NCBI RefSeq assembly: GCF_009834345.1
Contig: NZ_CP035042.1
Location: 3,534,001-3,598,000, forward strand
Length of the DNA: 64,000 nt
From: Billgrantia tianxiuensis
Lineage (GTDB): Bacteria; Pseudomonadota; Gammaproteobacteria; Pseudomonadales; Halomonadaceae
Direction: 5' to 3'
Shown in pieces: positions 17,851-30,539 of the stretch. The position numbers and the translations under genes were made by a program. How positions within the stretch are numbered: position 1 is the first letter of the stretch; each line of letters begins with the position of its first letter. The notes below the pieces were generated by a model. That model was not told where the DNA came from. It made no database searches and worked only from the letters and a program-made list of their open reading frames with translations.

Positions 17851-20092
17851 ACTCAAGTCTATCCACCTTCTGCAGGCCGCGGGGCAGCTTGCTGCCGCGT
17901 CGACCGCGTTCGCCGCGATAATAGTCCAGATCGGCGTCCTTGAGGGTCAGGTGGCGCTTGCCGGCATGCACGATCAGCCCCGCCCCTGCGGGCAACAGCG
18001 CGATGTCGCGCACCAGTTCCTCACGCCGCGCGGCACGGGCTCCGGGAATGTCGATCATCTTGTTGCCCTTGCCCTTGGCCAGCTCGGGCAGTTGCTCCAG
18101 CGGGAACAGCAGCAGCCGCCCCTCGTTGGAGACCGCCGCCACCCAGATGTCCTCTCCCTCGGGCACGCGTACCGGCGCCATGACCCGGCAGCCCTTGGGT
18201 ACCGAGAGCACCGCCTTGCCCGACTTGTTCTTGCCGATCAGTTCCTCGAGCTTGGCCACGAAGCCGTAGCCGCCGTCGCTGGCCAGCAGGTAGCGACTCT
18301 CGGGCGGGGCCAGCATCAGCCCGGCCATGTGCGCCCCGGCGACCACATTGACCCGCCCGGTGACCGGCTCGCCCTGGCTACGGGCGCTGGGCAGGTTGTG
18401 GGCGGCCAGGGTGTAGGCGCGTCCGGTGTCGTCGAGCAACACCAGCGGCTGGTTGGTCTTGCCGCGGGCGGCCAGGGCGAAGCGGTCGCCGGACTTGTAG
18501 GAGAGTCCTTCCGGGTCGATGTCGTGGCCCTTGGCGGCACGGATCCAGCCCTTCTCGGAGAGCACCACGGTGATGGGGTCGGCGCCCATCAGCTCGACCT
18601 CGGAGAGCGCCTTGGCCTCCTCGCGCTCGACGATGGGCGAACGGCGCTCGTCGCCGTGCTCGCGGGCTGCCTCGCGCAGCTCTTCCTCGATCAGGTCGGT
18701 GAGCTTGGCCTCGCTGCCGAGCAGCTCCTTGAGGCGCTTGCGCTCGGCTTCGAGCGCATCCTGCTCTCCGCGGATCTTCATCTCCTCGAGCTTGGCCAGG
18801 TGGCGCAGACGCAGCTCGAGGATTGCCTCGGCCTGGCGGTCGGAGAGGCCGAAGGCAGCCATCAGCGCGCTCTTGGGCTCGTCCTCCTCGCGGATGATGC
18901 GGATCACCTCGTCGATGTTGAGGTAGGCGACCAGCAGGCCTTCGAGGATGTGCAGGCGGTCCTCGACCTTACCCAGACGATGCTCCAGGCGCCGACGCAC
19001 GGTCTTGCGCCGGAAGGAGAGCCATTCACCCAGCATGTCGGGCAGCGGCATCACCCGCGGCCGGCCGTCGAGGCCGATCACGTTGAGGTTGACGCGGATG
19101 TTCTTCTCGAGGTCGGTGGTGGCGAACAGGTGCGCCATCATCGCCTCGATATCGACACGGTTGGAGCGCGGCTCGATCACCAGCCGGGTCGGCTCCTCGT
19201 GGGTCGACTCGTCGCGCAGGTCGTCGACCATGGGCAGCTTCTTGGCCTGCATCTGGGCGGCAATCTGCTCGAGCACCTTGGAGCCACTGACCTGGTAGGG
19301 CAGCGCGGTAACTACCACCTTGCCCTCCTCCATGGTGTAGCGCGCACGCAGCTTCACCGAGCCGCGACCGCTCTCGTAGAGCTTGTGCAGGTCGTCGCGG
19401 GAAGTGATGATCTCCGCCGCGGTGGGGAAGTCCGGCGCCGGCAGATGCTGCATCAGGTCGGCGGTGGTGGCCTCGGGATGGCGCAGCAGGTGGCAGGTAG
19501 CCTCGACCACTTCGTTCACGTTGTGCGGCGGAATGTCGGTGGCCATGCCCACGGCGATGCCGGTGCCGCCGTTGAGCAGCACGTGAGGCAGGCGCGCCGG
19601 CAGCACCACCGGCTCGTTCATGGTGCCGTCGAAGTTGGGGGTCCAGTCGACGGTGCCCTGGCCCAGCTCGGCGAGCAGCACCTCAGCGAACTTCGAGAGG
19701 CGCGATTCGGTGTAGCGCATCGCCGCGAACGACTTGGGATCGTCGGGGCTGCCCCAGTTACCCTGGCCGTCCACCAGCGGGTAGCGGTAGCTGAACGGCT
19801 GCGCCATCAGCACCATCGCTTCGTAGCAGGCGCTGTCGCCGTGAGGATGGAACTTGCCCAGCACGTCGCCGACGGTACGCGCCGACTTCTTGTACTTGGC
19901 GCTGGCGTTCAGCGCCAGCTCGCGCATGGCGTAGACGATGCGCCGCTGCACCGGCTTCATGCCGTCGCCGATGTGGGGCAGCGCCCGGTCGAGGATGACG
20001 TACATCGAGTAGTCGAGGTACGCCTTCTCGGTGTATTCGCGCAGCGAGAGGCGCTCGACGTCGCCCTCCGCCACCTGGATATCCATGGTCAT
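17834..20092 (-). CDS. parC: DNA topoisomerase IV subunit A
   Basis: ParC is the DNA-cleaving subunit of topoisomerase IV, which decatenates chromosomes. The 752-aa protein has the catalytic Tyr127 in [11 protein letters not shown]. The quinolone-determining region reads [10 protein letters not shown] with the wild-type Ser87 and Glu91, equivalent to E. coli S80 and E84, so no target-site resistance is evident. The C-terminal beta-pinwheel begins after about residue 490 and ends with an Arg/Lys-rich tail ([16 protein letters not shown]). It lies about 160 bp downstream of parE. Confidence 0.97.
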   Translation of the reverse strand: MTMDIQVAEGDVERLSLREYTEKAYLDYSMYVILDRALPHIGDGMKPVQRRIVYAMRELALNASAKYKKSARTVGDVLGKFHPHGDSACYEAMVLMAQPFSYRYPLVDGQGNWGSPDDPKSFAAMRYTESRLSKFAEVLLAELGQGTVDWTPNFDGTMNEPVVLPARLPHVLLNGGTGIAVGMATDIPPHNVNEVVEATCHLLRHPEATTADLMQHLPAPDFPTAAEIITSRDDLHKLYESGRGSVKLRARYTMEEGKVVVTALPYQVSGSKVLEQIAAQMQAKKLPMVDDLRDESTHEEPTRLVIEPRSNRVDIEAMMAHLFATTDLEKNIRVNLNVIGLDGRPRVMPLPDMLGEWLSFRRKTVRRRLEHRLGKVEDRLHILEGLLVAYLNIDEVIRIIREEDEPKSALMAAFGLSDRQAEAILELRLRHLAKLEEMKIRGEQDALEAERKRLKELLGSEAKLTDLIEEELREAAREHGDERRSPIVEREEAKALSEVELMGADPITVVLSEKGWIRAAKGHDIDPEGLSYKSGDRFALAARGKTNQPLVLLDDTGRAYTLAAHNLPSARSQGEPVTGRVNVVAGAHMAGLMLAPPESRYLLASDGGYGFVAKLEELIGKNKSGKAVLSVPKGCRVMAPVRVPEGEDIWVAAVSNEGRLLLFPLEQLPELAKGKGNKMIDIPGARAARREELVRDIALLPAGAGLIVHAGKRHLTLKDADLDYYRGERGRRGSKLPRGLQKVDRLESEEGR

Positions 20093-20195
20093 GGGTTCTG
20101 CGCCCTATCTGCCATCATGGAAAAATCGCGGGCCGTGCCCGCACGAAATGTTCTGGAAGAGCTGCGAGCCGCGAGCTTCGGGCTTAGAACCCACT

Positions 20196-20253
20196 GCTCG
20201 TAGCTCGTAGCTCGTAGCTCGTAGCTCGTAGCTCGTAGCTCGTAGCTCGTAGC

Positions 20254-20255
<2 letters not shown>
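20196..20255. repeat. 7-bp tandem repeat (GCTCGTA)n at the 3' end of parE
   Basis: About 8.5 uninterrupted copies of GCTCGTA end at the parE stop codon. Just beyond (20161-20185) lie degenerate units in inverted orientation (GAGCTGC GAGCCGC GAGC), so the array can fold back on itself. Three units make 21 nt, so the array stays open in one frame, but there is no sign that it is translated after the stop. Confidence 0.9.
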
Positions 20256-22846
<2,591 letters not shown>

Positions 22847-22902
22847 ACCGAACGAACTGTATACATTGCCAGCCCTTCCCTATCGTTCGCTGCTCGCTTG
22901 CT

Positions 22903-24582
22903 TCAACGTTCGTTCTCCCGTTCGGCGTTCCATACCGCCTCGACCAGCGCCCGGGTAGAGGCATCCATTTTCTCGTGCCCCTGCCGCTCGGCCAGGATAC
23001 GCTCCGTTTCGCCGGCGATCTGCTTGCCCAGCTCGACACCCCACTGGTCGAAGGAGTTGATACCCCAGATGGTGGCCTGGACGAACACCTTGTGCTCGTA
23101 GAGAGCGATCAGCGCCCCCAGGGTCGCCGGGGTCAGGCGGTCGAGCAGCAGCGTGGTGGAGGGCTGGTTGCCGCGGTAGCGCTTGTGGCCTGGACGCTCG
23201 CCCGGCTCGTCGATGGCGTCATCGCCGAGCATCAGCAGGCGCGACTGGGCGAAGCAGTTGGCCAGGGTCAAGCGGTGCTGTCCCATCAGGTGCTGGCGGG
23301 TTGCCGCATCCTCGACGTCGTCGTAGCGCTTGAGCGGGGCGATGAAGTCGCACACCACCGGCTGGGTGCCCTGGTGCAGCAGCTGATAGAAGGCGTGCTG
23401 GGCGTTGGGACCGAGCTGGCCCCATAGCACCGGACAGGTGGAATAATTCACCTGGCGGCCGTCATGTGTCGCCGACTTGCCGTTGGACTCCATCTCGAGC
23501 TGCTCGAGGTAGGCGGCGAAATGTTCCAGGCGACCGTCATAGGGCAGGATCGAGTGGGCGCGGATGTCGAGGAAGTTGACGTTCCAGATGCCCGCCAGGG
23601 CCAGCAGCACCGGCAGGTTGTCGCCGAGCGGCGCCGCAGCGAAATGCTTGTCCATGGCATGGGCACCGGCCAGCAGCTCGCGGAAGTTGGCCATGCCGAT
23701 CACCAGCGCAATGGGCAGGCCAATGGCTCCCCACAGCGAATAGCGACCGCCGACCCACTCCCAGAACAGCAGTTGGTTGGCCTCGGCGATGCCCCATTCG
23801 CTCATCTTGTCGGGTTTGGCCGAAACGCCGATGAAGTGCTGACGCATCACCATTTCTTCGTCGACACCCTGAATGCCATCCTCGACCAGGCGCGCCATCA
23901 GCCAGTCGCGTGCGGTGCGCGCGTTGGACAGGGTGTCGATGGTGGTGAAGGACTTCGAAGAGATCACGAACAGCGTGGTCTCGGGATTGAAACGCTTGAG
24001 GTAGTCGGCGAGCTGGGAGCCGTCCATGGTCGAGGCGAAGTGCACCTCGACGTGGTGTGCATCGGTGGGCCGATAGTCGGCCAGCGCATGGGTCACCATC
24101 AACGGGCCGAGGTCGGAGCCCCCCACCCCCAGATTGACCACGTCATGAATCGGTCGACCGGTGGCGCCACGCCACTGCCGGGAGTGGAATCTCTCGACCA
24201 TGGTGGCCATGCGGTCCAGGGTGGCATGTACACCGGGCACCACATCCTCGCCGTCGACGACCAGAGAAGCTTCAGCGGGCAGGCGCAGCGCCGTATGCAG
24301 CGCCGGGCGATCCTCGCTGACGTTGACGTGCTCACCACTCAGCAGCGCCTGGATACGCTGCGACACCTCGGCCTCGCGAGCCAAATCGAGCAGTCGCTCG
24401 AGCGTGGTGTCATTCCAGCGCTGCTTCGACAGGTCGAGGGTCAGCCCCGCTGCCCGCCGCGTAAAGGCGCTGCCGCGCGCCTGGTCGGCGAACAGTTCGC
24501 GCAGATGGGTAGGGCGCACCTCCTCGGCATGTTCTTTCAGCCGCTGCCAGGCACCAGTCTGGTCGATGGGGGCATGATTCAT
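22903..24582 (-). CDS. pgi: Glucose-6-phosphate isomerase
   Basis: Pgi interconverts glucose-6-phosphate and fructose-6-phosphate. The 559-aa chain carries the two family signatures, VISSKSFTTIDTLSNA (phosphate site) and GQLGPNAQHAFYQLLHQG (catalytic Glu/His region), and ends in the basic GHEKMDASTRALVEAVW region. The start is ATG 24582 (MNHAPIDQTGAW), preceded by AAGGAGGATCGCT. An in-frame ATG at 24603 lacks a ribosome binding site. Confidence 0.97.
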   Translation of the reverse strand: MNHAPIDQTGAWQRLKEHAEEVRPTHLRELFADQARGSAFTRRAAGLTLDLSKQRWNDTTLERLLDLAREAEVSQRIQALLSGEHVNVSEDRPALHTALRLPAEASLVVDGEDVVPGVHATLDRMATMVERFHSRQWRGATGRPIHDVVNLGVGGSDLGPLMVTHALADYRPTDAHHVEVHFASTMDGSQLADYLKRFNPETTLFVISSKSFTTIDTLSNARTARDWLMARLVEDGIQGVDEEMVMRQHFIGVSAKPDKMSEWGIAEANQLLFWEWVGGRYSLWGAIGLPIALVIGMANFRELLAGAHAMDKHFAAAPLGDNLPVLLALAGIWNVNFLDIRAHSILPYDGRLEHFAAYLEQLEMESNGKSATHDGRQVNYSTCPVLWGQLGPNAQHAFYQLLHQGTQPVVCDFIAPLKRYDDVEDAATRQHLMGQHRLTLANCFAQSRLLMLGDDAIDEPGERPGHKRYRGNQPSTTLLLDRLTPATLGALIALYEHKVFVQATIWGINSFDQWGVELGKQIAGETERILAERQGHEKMDASTRALVEAVWNAERENER

Positions 24583-24801
24583 AGCGATCCTCCTTGACGT
24601 CATGCGGGGCTATCATTCGTTGACGATCCCCACAAGGAAAGTCGGGCAAACGTCCTTCGCCCACAGGCTAGCCTTGTATCCGCCTGTAAATCCATAGGCC
24701 CGCGACTCACGGGCTCCCGCCATGCCGGCAGAGCACAGCGACCGTGCAGCCGGCCGGCAGCAGGCGTAGAATACCGGCCTGTTCCACGTTACGGCCTGCT
24801 C

Positions 24802-25545
24802 ATGAGTGACGCATCTTATCGCGACGCGATCTTTTCCACACCCCTGGACCGGGTCGCACGCTTCTCCTTCGACGAACAAGTCGTGGCCTGCTTTCCCGAC
24901 ATGATTCGCCGCTCGGTACCCGGCTACGGCCAGATACTGGGCATGCTGGGGCTGATCGCCGGGCGTCATCTGCGCCACGGCGCCCATGTCTACGACCTGG
25001 GCTGTTCGCTGGGTGCCGCCAGCCTGGCCCTGGCCGGCCAGCTGCCACCTGACGCTTTTCGTCTCACTGCGGTGGACATCTCACCGGCCATGGTCGCCCG
25101 CGCCCGCGAGACACTAGCCACCGAGTGTCCCCAGCACGCCATTGAAGTCATGGAGGGCGATATTCGCTCCCTCGACTACCAGCCCTCGGGCATGGTGATT
25201 CTCAACTTCACCCTGCAGTTTCTGCCCCCCGAGGATCGCGAATCGCTGCTTGCACGTCTGTACGCCGCACTGGAACCGGGCGGCGTGCTGGTGCTCTCGG
25301 AGAAAATGATCGACCCGGACGAGCGTGACAACGCCTGGCGGGTGGAGCGCTATCACGACTTCAAGCGCGCCAATGGCTACAGCGAGCTTGAAATCAGCCA
25401 GAAGCGCACGGCGCTAGAGAACGTGCTGGTACCGGACACCCTGGAAGCCCACCATGCGCGTCTGGCCCGGGCCGGCTTCCCACGCTCGCTGACCTGGTTC
25501 CAGTACCTGAACTTCGCCTCGCTGATTGCGTTCAAGGAGGCCTGA
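24802..25545 (+). CDS. cmoA: Carboxy-S-adenosyl-L-methionine synthase CmoA
   Basis: CmoA makes carboxy-SAM from SAM and prephenate, used by CmoB to form cmo5U34 in tRNA. The 247-aa methyltransferase fold shows [15 protein letters not shown] (SAM loop), [12 protein letters not shown] and [12 protein letters not shown]. Its stop is separated by one nucleotide from the GTG of cmoB, so the pair is translationally coupled. Confidence 0.96.
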   Translation: MSDASYRDAIFSTPLDRVARFSFDEQVVACFPDMIRRSVPGYGQILGMLGLIAGRHLRHGAHVYDLGCSLGAASLALAGQLPPDAFRLTAVDISPAMVARARETLATECPQHAIEVMEGDIRSLDYQPSGMVILNFTLQFLPPEDRESLLARLYAALEPGGVLVLSEKMIDPDERDNAWRVERYHDFKRANGYSELEISQKRTALENVLVPDTLEAHHARLARAGFPRSLTWFQYLNFASLIAFKEA

Positions 25546-25546
25546 A

Positions 25547-26518
25547 GTGGCGATTCCTCCAGAGCAGCGCTCTCTTTACCGCGCCTTTATCGACCAGGGG
25601 CTGGACTCCTGGCTTGCTCGCCTGCCGGAGCAGTTGGCCCGCGGGCTAGACCGCAAGCGCTACGGCGATCTGCCGGCCTGGGAGAAGGCGGTGGCCAAGC
25701 TGCCCGCCCTACCCGAGGCACGCGACGTCCAGTTGGACGTCGATACCGTGACGGTAAATTGCACCCTCGATGACAGCCGGCGGCGGCAGTGCGAGAACCT
25801 GCTGAGGAAGCTATCGCCGTGGCGCAAGGGCCCCTACCGGCTCGCCGGTATTCATATCGACACCGAGTGGCGTTCCGACTGGAAGTGGCAGCGGGTCTCC
25901 CCCCACCTGGCCCCGCTGACCGGCAGGCGGGTGCTCGACGTGGGCGGCGGCAGCGGCTACCACGCCTGGCGCATGGCCGGCGCCGGTGCCGCCTTCGTGC
26001 TGGTGATCGACCCCTCGCCACGCTTCTATTACCAGTTCCAGGCGCTGCGTCACTTCGTCAGCGATGCCGACGGCGGGCGCACCCACTTCCTGCCGGTGGG
26101 CATCGAGGACGTGCCCGAGCGGCTCGGTTTCTTCGACACGGTGTTCTCCATGGGTGTGCTCTACCACCGTCCTTCTCCGCTGGAGCATCTGCTGCAGCTA
26201 AAGGACGCCCTGCGCCCCGGCGGCGAGCTGGTGCTGGAGACGCTGGTGGTGGAAGGTGACGCCACCACGGTGCTGCTGCCCGGCGAGCGCTACGCCGCCA
26301 TGCCCAACGTCTACTTCCTGCCCTCTTCCGCAGCGCTGTGCCAGTGGCTCGAACGCTGCGGCTTCGTTGACGTGCGGGTAGTGGACGAAGCGTTCACGTC
26401 CCTGGAGGAGCAGCGCTCCACCGAGTGGATGACCTTCCAGTCGCTGGCCGACTTCCTCGACCCGGCCGACCCCACGCGCACCCGCGAGGGCTACCCGCGC
26501 CCCGCCGGGCGGTGGTGA
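25547..26518 (+). CDS. cmoB: tRNA U34 carboxymethyltransferase CmoB
   Basis: CmoB transfers the carboxymethyl group from carboxy-SAM to 5-hydroxyuridine 34. With a GTG start at 25547 (VAIPPEQRSLYRAF) the protein is 323 aa, the E. coli length. The SAM loop is VLDVGGGSGYHAWRM, and MGVLYHRPSPLEHL is the conserved CmoB segment. A GGAGGCCTGAA ribosome binding site lies inside the cmoA 3' end. Confidence 0.96.
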   Translation: MAIPPEQRSLYRAFIDQGLDSWLARLPEQLARGLDRKRYGDLPAWEKAVAKLPALPEARDVQLDVDTVTVNCTLDDSRRRQCENLLRKLSPWRKGPYRLAGIHIDTEWRSDWKWQRVSPHLAPLTGRRVLDVGGGSGYHAWRMAGAGAAFVLVIDPSPRFYYQFQALRHFVSDADGGRTHFLPVGIEDVPERLGFFDTVFSMGVLYHRPSPLEHLLQLKDALRPGGELVLETLVVEGDATTVLLPGERYAAMPNVYFLPSSAALCQWLERCGFVDVRVVDEAFTSLEEQRSTEWMTFQSLADFLDPADPTRTREGYPRPAGRW

Positions 26519-26553
26519 TGGCGACGAGACCAACGTAGTGAGCAGATGCTGCG

Positions 26554-26970
26554 TCAGGGAGTCTCGGCTTCCAGTTCGAGGCTTTCTGCCGCCAGGTCGC
26601 CGAGGATCGGACACTCCGGGCGCTCGTCGCCATGGCAGTGCTTCACCAGGTGCTCCAGGGTACGGCGCATACCCTGCAGTTTCTTGATCTTGCCATCCAG
26701 CTCCTCGATGTGCGCCTGGGCGACGGCCTTGACGTCGGCACTGGCCCGATGGCGGTCCTGCCACAGGGCGAGCAGGTTACCCATCTGCTCCACCGAGAAG
26801 CCCAGGTCACGGGCCCGGGAGATGAAACGCAGCGCGTGAACGTCCTTCTCGCTGAAGATCCGATACCCCGACTCCGTCCGTTTGGCCGGGGCAATGAGGC
26901 CGATACTCTCGTAGTAGCGAATCATCTTTTCCGAGATGCCGGATGCCTTCGACGCTTGACCGATATTCAT
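26554..26970 (-). CDS. cueR: Cu(I)-responsive MerR-family regulator CueR
   Basis: The 138-aa MerR activator has an N-terminal winged helix (MNIGQASKASGISEKMIRYYESIGL), dimerisation helix, and metal loop with Cys112 and Cys120 (CHGDERPEC). Ser77 is at the position diagnostic of monovalent-metal sensing. Both the numbering and the CxxxxxxxC spacing match E. coli CueR. The ATG at 26970 has TTGGAGG upstream. It is divergent from copZ, whose promoter has a CueR operator; copA, about 13 kb away, has another. Confidence 0.95.
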   Translation of the reverse strand: MNIGQASKASGISEKMIRYYESIGLIAPAKRTESGYRIFSEKDVHALRFISRARDLGFSVEQMGNLLALWQDRHRASADVKAVAQAHIEELDGKIKKLQGMRRTLEHLVKHCHGDERPECPILGDLAAESLELEAETP

Positions 26971-27179
26971 CGGGTACCTCCAAGTCATGGACACGCAGGG
27001 CCACCCCATTACGAACCACTGAGGGGGCCTGCCTTGAACCCCAAACAGTGGGGCCAACTCTCCAAGGATAGGAAACTTCGCGAGAGACGTCCTCTGTGCC
27101 ACCACGCGCTCGAAGTCGCCACCGAGGATATGCCAGCACCCCAGCCCGCCAGGGGCGGCGGATAATCTTGCTTTCCCGC

Positions 27180-27210
27180 TTGACCTTCCAATGGTGGGAA
27201 GCCTTAGGCT
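27180..27210 (+). promoter_or_regulatory. CueR-type promoter of copZ
   Basis: -35 is TTGACC (27180-27185) and -10 is TAGGCT (27205-27210), with the 19-bp spacer characteristic of MerR-family metal promoters. The spacer contains the dyad CTTCC...GGAAG. It lies 33 nt upstream of the copZ start. Confidence 0.9.
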
Positions 27211-27242
27211 GAAAACTCCCCAAAACCCAATGAGGAAGGATC

Positions 27243-27440
27243 ATGCCAACGTTCAATGTTCCCCAGATGACCTGCGGCCACTGCGCCTCGACCGTCACCA
27301 CCGCGATCAAGACTGTCGATGCCAATGCCAGCGTGGACATCGACCTGGCACAGCGCCAAGTGACCGTCGAGAGCAGCTCCGACACGGCAGCCCTGGCGGC
27401 TGTCCTCGAAGAAGCCGGCTATCCCAACGAGCTGGCGTAG
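27243..27440 (+). CDS. copZ: Copper chaperone (heavy-metal-associated domain) CopZ
   Basis: The 65-aa single HMA domain has the metal motif MTCGHC (Cys11, Cys14). It delivers Cu(I) to the P-type ATPase CopA and probably to CueR. GAGGAAGGATC precedes the ATG. The promoter is CueR-type and a hairpin follows the gene. Confidence 0.94.
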   Translation: MPTFNVPQMTCGHCASTVTTAIKTVDANASVDIDLAQRQVTVESSSDTAALAAVLEEAGYPNELA

Positions 27441-27446
27441 CACTGA

Positions 27447-27481
27447 GGGGGCCGAGGGTACGGCGCGTATCCGTGGCCCCC
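27447..27481. terminator. Hairpin between convergent copZ and aldehyde dehydrogenase genes
   Basis: GGGGGCC (27447-27453) pairs with GGCCCCC (27475-27481), with an inner GGGTACG/CGTATCC stem. There is no T-tract on either strand, so it is a probable bidirectional attenuating structure. The CACTGAGGGGGCC at its left edge is repeated at 27017-27029 on the other side of copZ. Confidence 0.5.
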
Positions 27482-27572
27482 TGATTCGCCACCGACCTCA
27501 TCAGCCATCCGGGTGGTACCACTCCGGCGCGCTGCGCCCCATTCCCTGGCATGCATGACGCTTCGCCGGGGC

Positions 27573-29027
27573 TCACGAGAATCCCAGCACGGCCTTCGTC
27601 TCCAGATACTCCTCCATGCCCTCGATGCCGTATTCGCGGCCGTTACCCGAGCGCTTGTAGCCGCCGAAGGGTGCACTTGGGTCCCAGGCCGGATAGTTGA
27701 TGTGCACCTGCCCAGCGCGGATCCGAGCCGCCACGGCCCGCGCCGCCTCGAGATCTCCACCTTGGATGTGGGCGCCGAGGCCGTAGACGGTGTCGTTGGC
27801 AATCGCCACGGCGTCATCGACGGTGTCATAGGGAATGACGCAGAGGACCGGCCCGAAGATTTCCTCCTGGGCGATCCTCATTCCAGACCGCACTTCGGAG
27901 AAGACGGTGGGACGAACGTAGAAGCCCCGCTCCAGGCCCTCGGGCCGGCCAGCCCCACCGCAGACGAGCCGCGCGCCCTCGCCGATCCCGACGTCGATCA
28001 TCTGCCGTACGCGTTCGAACTGGGCGCGGTTCGCCACTGGGCCATGGGTCGTCGCCTCCGCACGCGGATCGCCGACCACCATGCCGGATACCGCCTCGCG
28101 CGAGAGACGCTCGACCTCCCGTAGGTGCCGGCGGGGCACGATCATGCGCGTAGGGGCGCTGCAGGACTGTCCGAGGTTGCGGAACGCGGCCGCCACGCCG
28201 GGCGCGACGGCACGAGCCAGGTCCGCATCCGGCAGGATGACGTTGGGCGACTTGCCGCCGAGTTCCAGGGCCACCCGTTTCACTGTCGGGGCGGCCGCCT
28301 GGCTCACCAGGACACCGGCCCGGGTCGAGCCGGTCAGCGAGATCATGTCCACATCGGGATGGGCCGACAGGGCCGCACCGACCCCGGGACCATCGCCGTT
28401 CACTAGGTTGAAGACGCCCGCCGGAATGCCGGCGTCCTGCACCACCTCCGCGAAGAGCAAGGCGCTAAGGGGCGACAGCTCACTTGGCTTCAGCACGATC
28501 GTACACCCCGCCGCCAGGGCAGCGCCTACCTTGGCGGTGATCTGGTAGAGCGGCCAGTTCCAGGGCGTGATGAGGCCACACACTCCGATTGGCTCGCGCA
28601 GGATGGCCGTGGTGCCACGATGGGTGATGAAGGGATAGGTGGCCAGGTTGTCCCGCGCCACACGAATGTGTTCCGCCGCCAGCGGCACCTGAGCGCTGCG
28701 CGCATAGCCGATAGCCGCTCCCATCTCCTGAGAGATCGCCTGAGCAAACAGTTCCACGCGCTCGAGAAGGAGGGCATGGACGCGATCCAGAAACTGAGCC
28801 CGGCTTTCGGGCGAGGTGGCGGCCCAGCCCGCGAAGGCCCGCCTCGCCGCGGCCACCGCCATGTCGACGTCCGCGCGGCCACCCAGGGCGATCCCGGCAA
28901 TGGGCTCCTCCGTCGAAGGATCGACGACATCGATTCGGGTCGGGTGCTCGGGCAAGGTCCACTCGCCGTCGATGAACATGCGAACTAGAAGGCCTGCGTT
29001 GTTGAGATGTGTGATGGGCGAGGTCAT
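27573..29027 (-). CDS. Aldehyde dehydrogenase family protein
   Basis: The 484-aa NAD(P)-dependent aldehyde dehydrogenase has ITPWNWPLYQITAKVGAALAAG, the catalytic Glu in LELGGKSPNV and catalytic Cys in NLGQSCSAPTRM. PFGGYKRSGNGREYG is near the C-terminus. The NLGQSCSAP active site resembles uncharacterised DhaS-like ALDHs rather than betaine aldehyde dehydrogenase (GGQTC). GAGGATAGACTTCC precedes the ATG. The substrate is unknown. The gene stands alone, 350 bp from the divergent amidohydrolase. Confidence 0.9.
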   Translation of the reverse strand: MTSPITHLNNAGLLVRMFIDGEWTLPEHPTRIDVVDPSTEEPIAGIALGGRADVDMAVAAARRAFAGWAATSPESRAQFLDRVHALLLERVELFAQAISQEMGAAIGYARSAQVPLAAEHIRVARDNLATYPFITHRGTTAILREPIGVCGLITPWNWPLYQITAKVGAALAAGCTIVLKPSELSPLSALLFAEVVQDAGIPAGVFNLVNGDGPGVGAALSAHPDVDMISLTGSTRAGVLVSQAAAPTVKRVALELGGKSPNVILPDADLARAVAPGVAAAFRNLGQSCSAPTRMIVPRRHLREVERLSREAVSGMVVGDPRAEATTHGPVANRAQFERVRQMIDVGIGEGARLVCGGAGRPEGLERGFYVRPTVFSEVRSGMRIAQEEIFGPVLCVIPYDTVDDAVAIANDTVYGLGAHIQGGDLEAARAVAARIRAGQVHINYPAWDPSAPFGGYKRSGNGREYGIEGMEEYLETKAVLGFS

Positions 29028-29378
29028 GGAAGTCTATCCTCTAAACGACTGTGGGCTTCCGAAATGAGCAAGAAACACGGGCTCGAAGTGACCGGGCTCA
29101 GAAAAACCCCGGCCTAGCAATCACGAACTGATGGATGCTGGATCGACACGGGGAGCCGCGGTAAAGAACGAACAAAGTCAGTGTTTTCCGTTGCCGTTCA
29201 CTTTAACGCCAGCCATGCAGTACGGGCTGCTCATTTCGCAGAGTGAACGGTAGGAAATGCCATTAAACCACCCGGTATTGGCAAGATACTGTCGCGGCTC
29301 TCGTGCATGATATGAGCACACCCTTCCGGCAACCCGAAGGGGCGGAACATGGCTGAAGCTGCTCGATGGAGGCTGAAA
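29028..29378. promoter_or_regulatory. Divergent intergenic region with a 9-bp inverted repeat
   Basis: This 351-bp region separates the leftward aldehyde dehydrogenase and the rightward amidohydrolase. CCGTTCACT (29194-29202) and AGTGAACGG (29242-29250) form an exact inverted repeat 39 nt apart, a candidate regulator site or looped operator. No coding frame is credible here. Confidence 0.4.
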
Positions 29379-30539
29379 ATGTCAGACAAGGGATCGGAAA
29401 TCGATGATCTGGTGGCGCCGCTGGTATCGTTTCGCCGCGACCTGCATGCCCACCCCGAACTTGCCTACGAAGAACGCCGTACGTCGCGCAAGATAGAAGA
29501 GGCGCTGCGCCAGCTCGGGCTGGAAGTCCATACCGGCATCGGTGGAACCGGTGTCGTCGCTTCCCTCAAGGTAGGCAGTTCCGATCGCGCTATCGGCTTG
29601 CGCGCCGATATGGATGCGCTGCCTTTTCATGAGGAAACCGGCCTGCCCTACGCCAGCCGCAACCCGGGCGTCTTCCATGGCTGCGGTCACGACGGGCATG
29701 TGGCAATGCTGCTGGGCGCCGCCCAGCAACTGGCGCGCACCCGTCGTTTCGACGGTACCGTCTATTTCATTTTTCAGCCGGCCGAAGAAGGGCACGCCGG
29801 CGCCCGCGCCATGGTCGAGGACGGGCTGTTCGAGCGGTTTCCCTGCGATCGGGTTTTCGCCTTCCACAACTGGCCGGATCTTCCGGCCGGGACGGTTTCG
29901 ACGCGGCCGGGGCCGATCATGGCGGCGGCCGACAAGTTTGAAATCCTGGTTGAGGGGCGCGGCGGCCATGCCGCGATGCCGCACAAGACACCCGACGCAA
30001 TCCTGGCAGCCAGCGACCTCGTCACCCAGCTCAATGGGCTGGTGTCACGCCGGATTCCGCCGATGTCCACGGCGGTGCTCTCCGTGACCCAGATCGAGGG
30101 AGGAAGTTCGCACAACGTCCTTCCCGCTGCCGTCCGCGTTGTCGGCACGGTGCGCACCTTCGACATCGCGGTGCAGGACAGGATCGAGGAAGCCTTGCGG
30201 CAGGTCGCAGAGGGCGTGGCCCTGGCCAGCGGCACACGCATGACCGTGACCTACCAGCGCTACTACCCGGCGACGATCAATGACGCGGCTGCCGCCGACG
30301 AGGCGTTGGCCGCTGCCGCCGGCGTTGCCCGCGCCGAACTCGCGCCGGAACCGGCCTTCACCTCGGAGGATTTCGCCTTCATGCTGCAGGCATGCAAGGG
30401 CGCTTATCTCTGGTTGGGCCAGGGTCGCGGTGATGCGGACGTACCGCTGCATCATCCCCGTTACGACTTCAACGACGATGTGCTGGGAATCGGAATTCGC
30501 CTGCATGTCGCACTGGTCGAACGCCATCTGTCGATCTGA
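29379..30539 (+). CDS. M20 family amidohydrolase (hippurate hydrolase/IAA-amino acid hydrolase-like)
   Basis: The 386-aa M20D metallopeptidase fold shows metal-site segments GLRADMDALPF, HGCGHDGHVAMLLGAAQ, QPAEEGHAGA and AFHNWPDLPAG. A dimerisation domain is followed by TSEDFAFML near the end. Relatives hydrolyse N-acyl amino acids or ring/diamide substrates. ATG 29379 (MSDKGSEI) is preceded by GGAGGCTGAAA; an in-frame ATG at 29349 is less likely. Substrate unknown. Confidence 0.88.
   Translation: MSDKGSEIDDLVAPLVSFRRDLHAHPELAYEERRTSRKIEEALRQLGLEVHTGIGGTGVVASLKVGSSDRAIGLRADMDALPFHEETGLPYASRNPGVFHGCGHDGHVAMLLGAAQQLARTRRFDGTVYFIFQPAEEGHAGARAMVEDGLFERFPCDRVFAFHNWPDLPAGTVSTRPGPIMAAADKFEILVEGRGGHAAMPHKTPDAILAASDLVTQLNGLVSRRIPPMSTAVLSVTQIEGGSSHNVLPAAVRVVGTVRTFDIAVQDRIEEALRQVAEGVALASGTRMTVTYQRYYPATINDAAAADEALAAAAGVARAELAPEPAFTSEDFAFMLQACKGAYLWLGQGRGDADVPLHHPRYDFNDDVLGIGIRLHVALVERHLSI

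Noticed and set aside
17951..20203. 750-codon open frame on the plus strand opposite parC
   Set aside because: It is an antisense shadow of a high-GC gene: the translated product is rich in His/Gln/Arg/Gly with no recognisable domain, whereas the minus strand encodes complete ParC.
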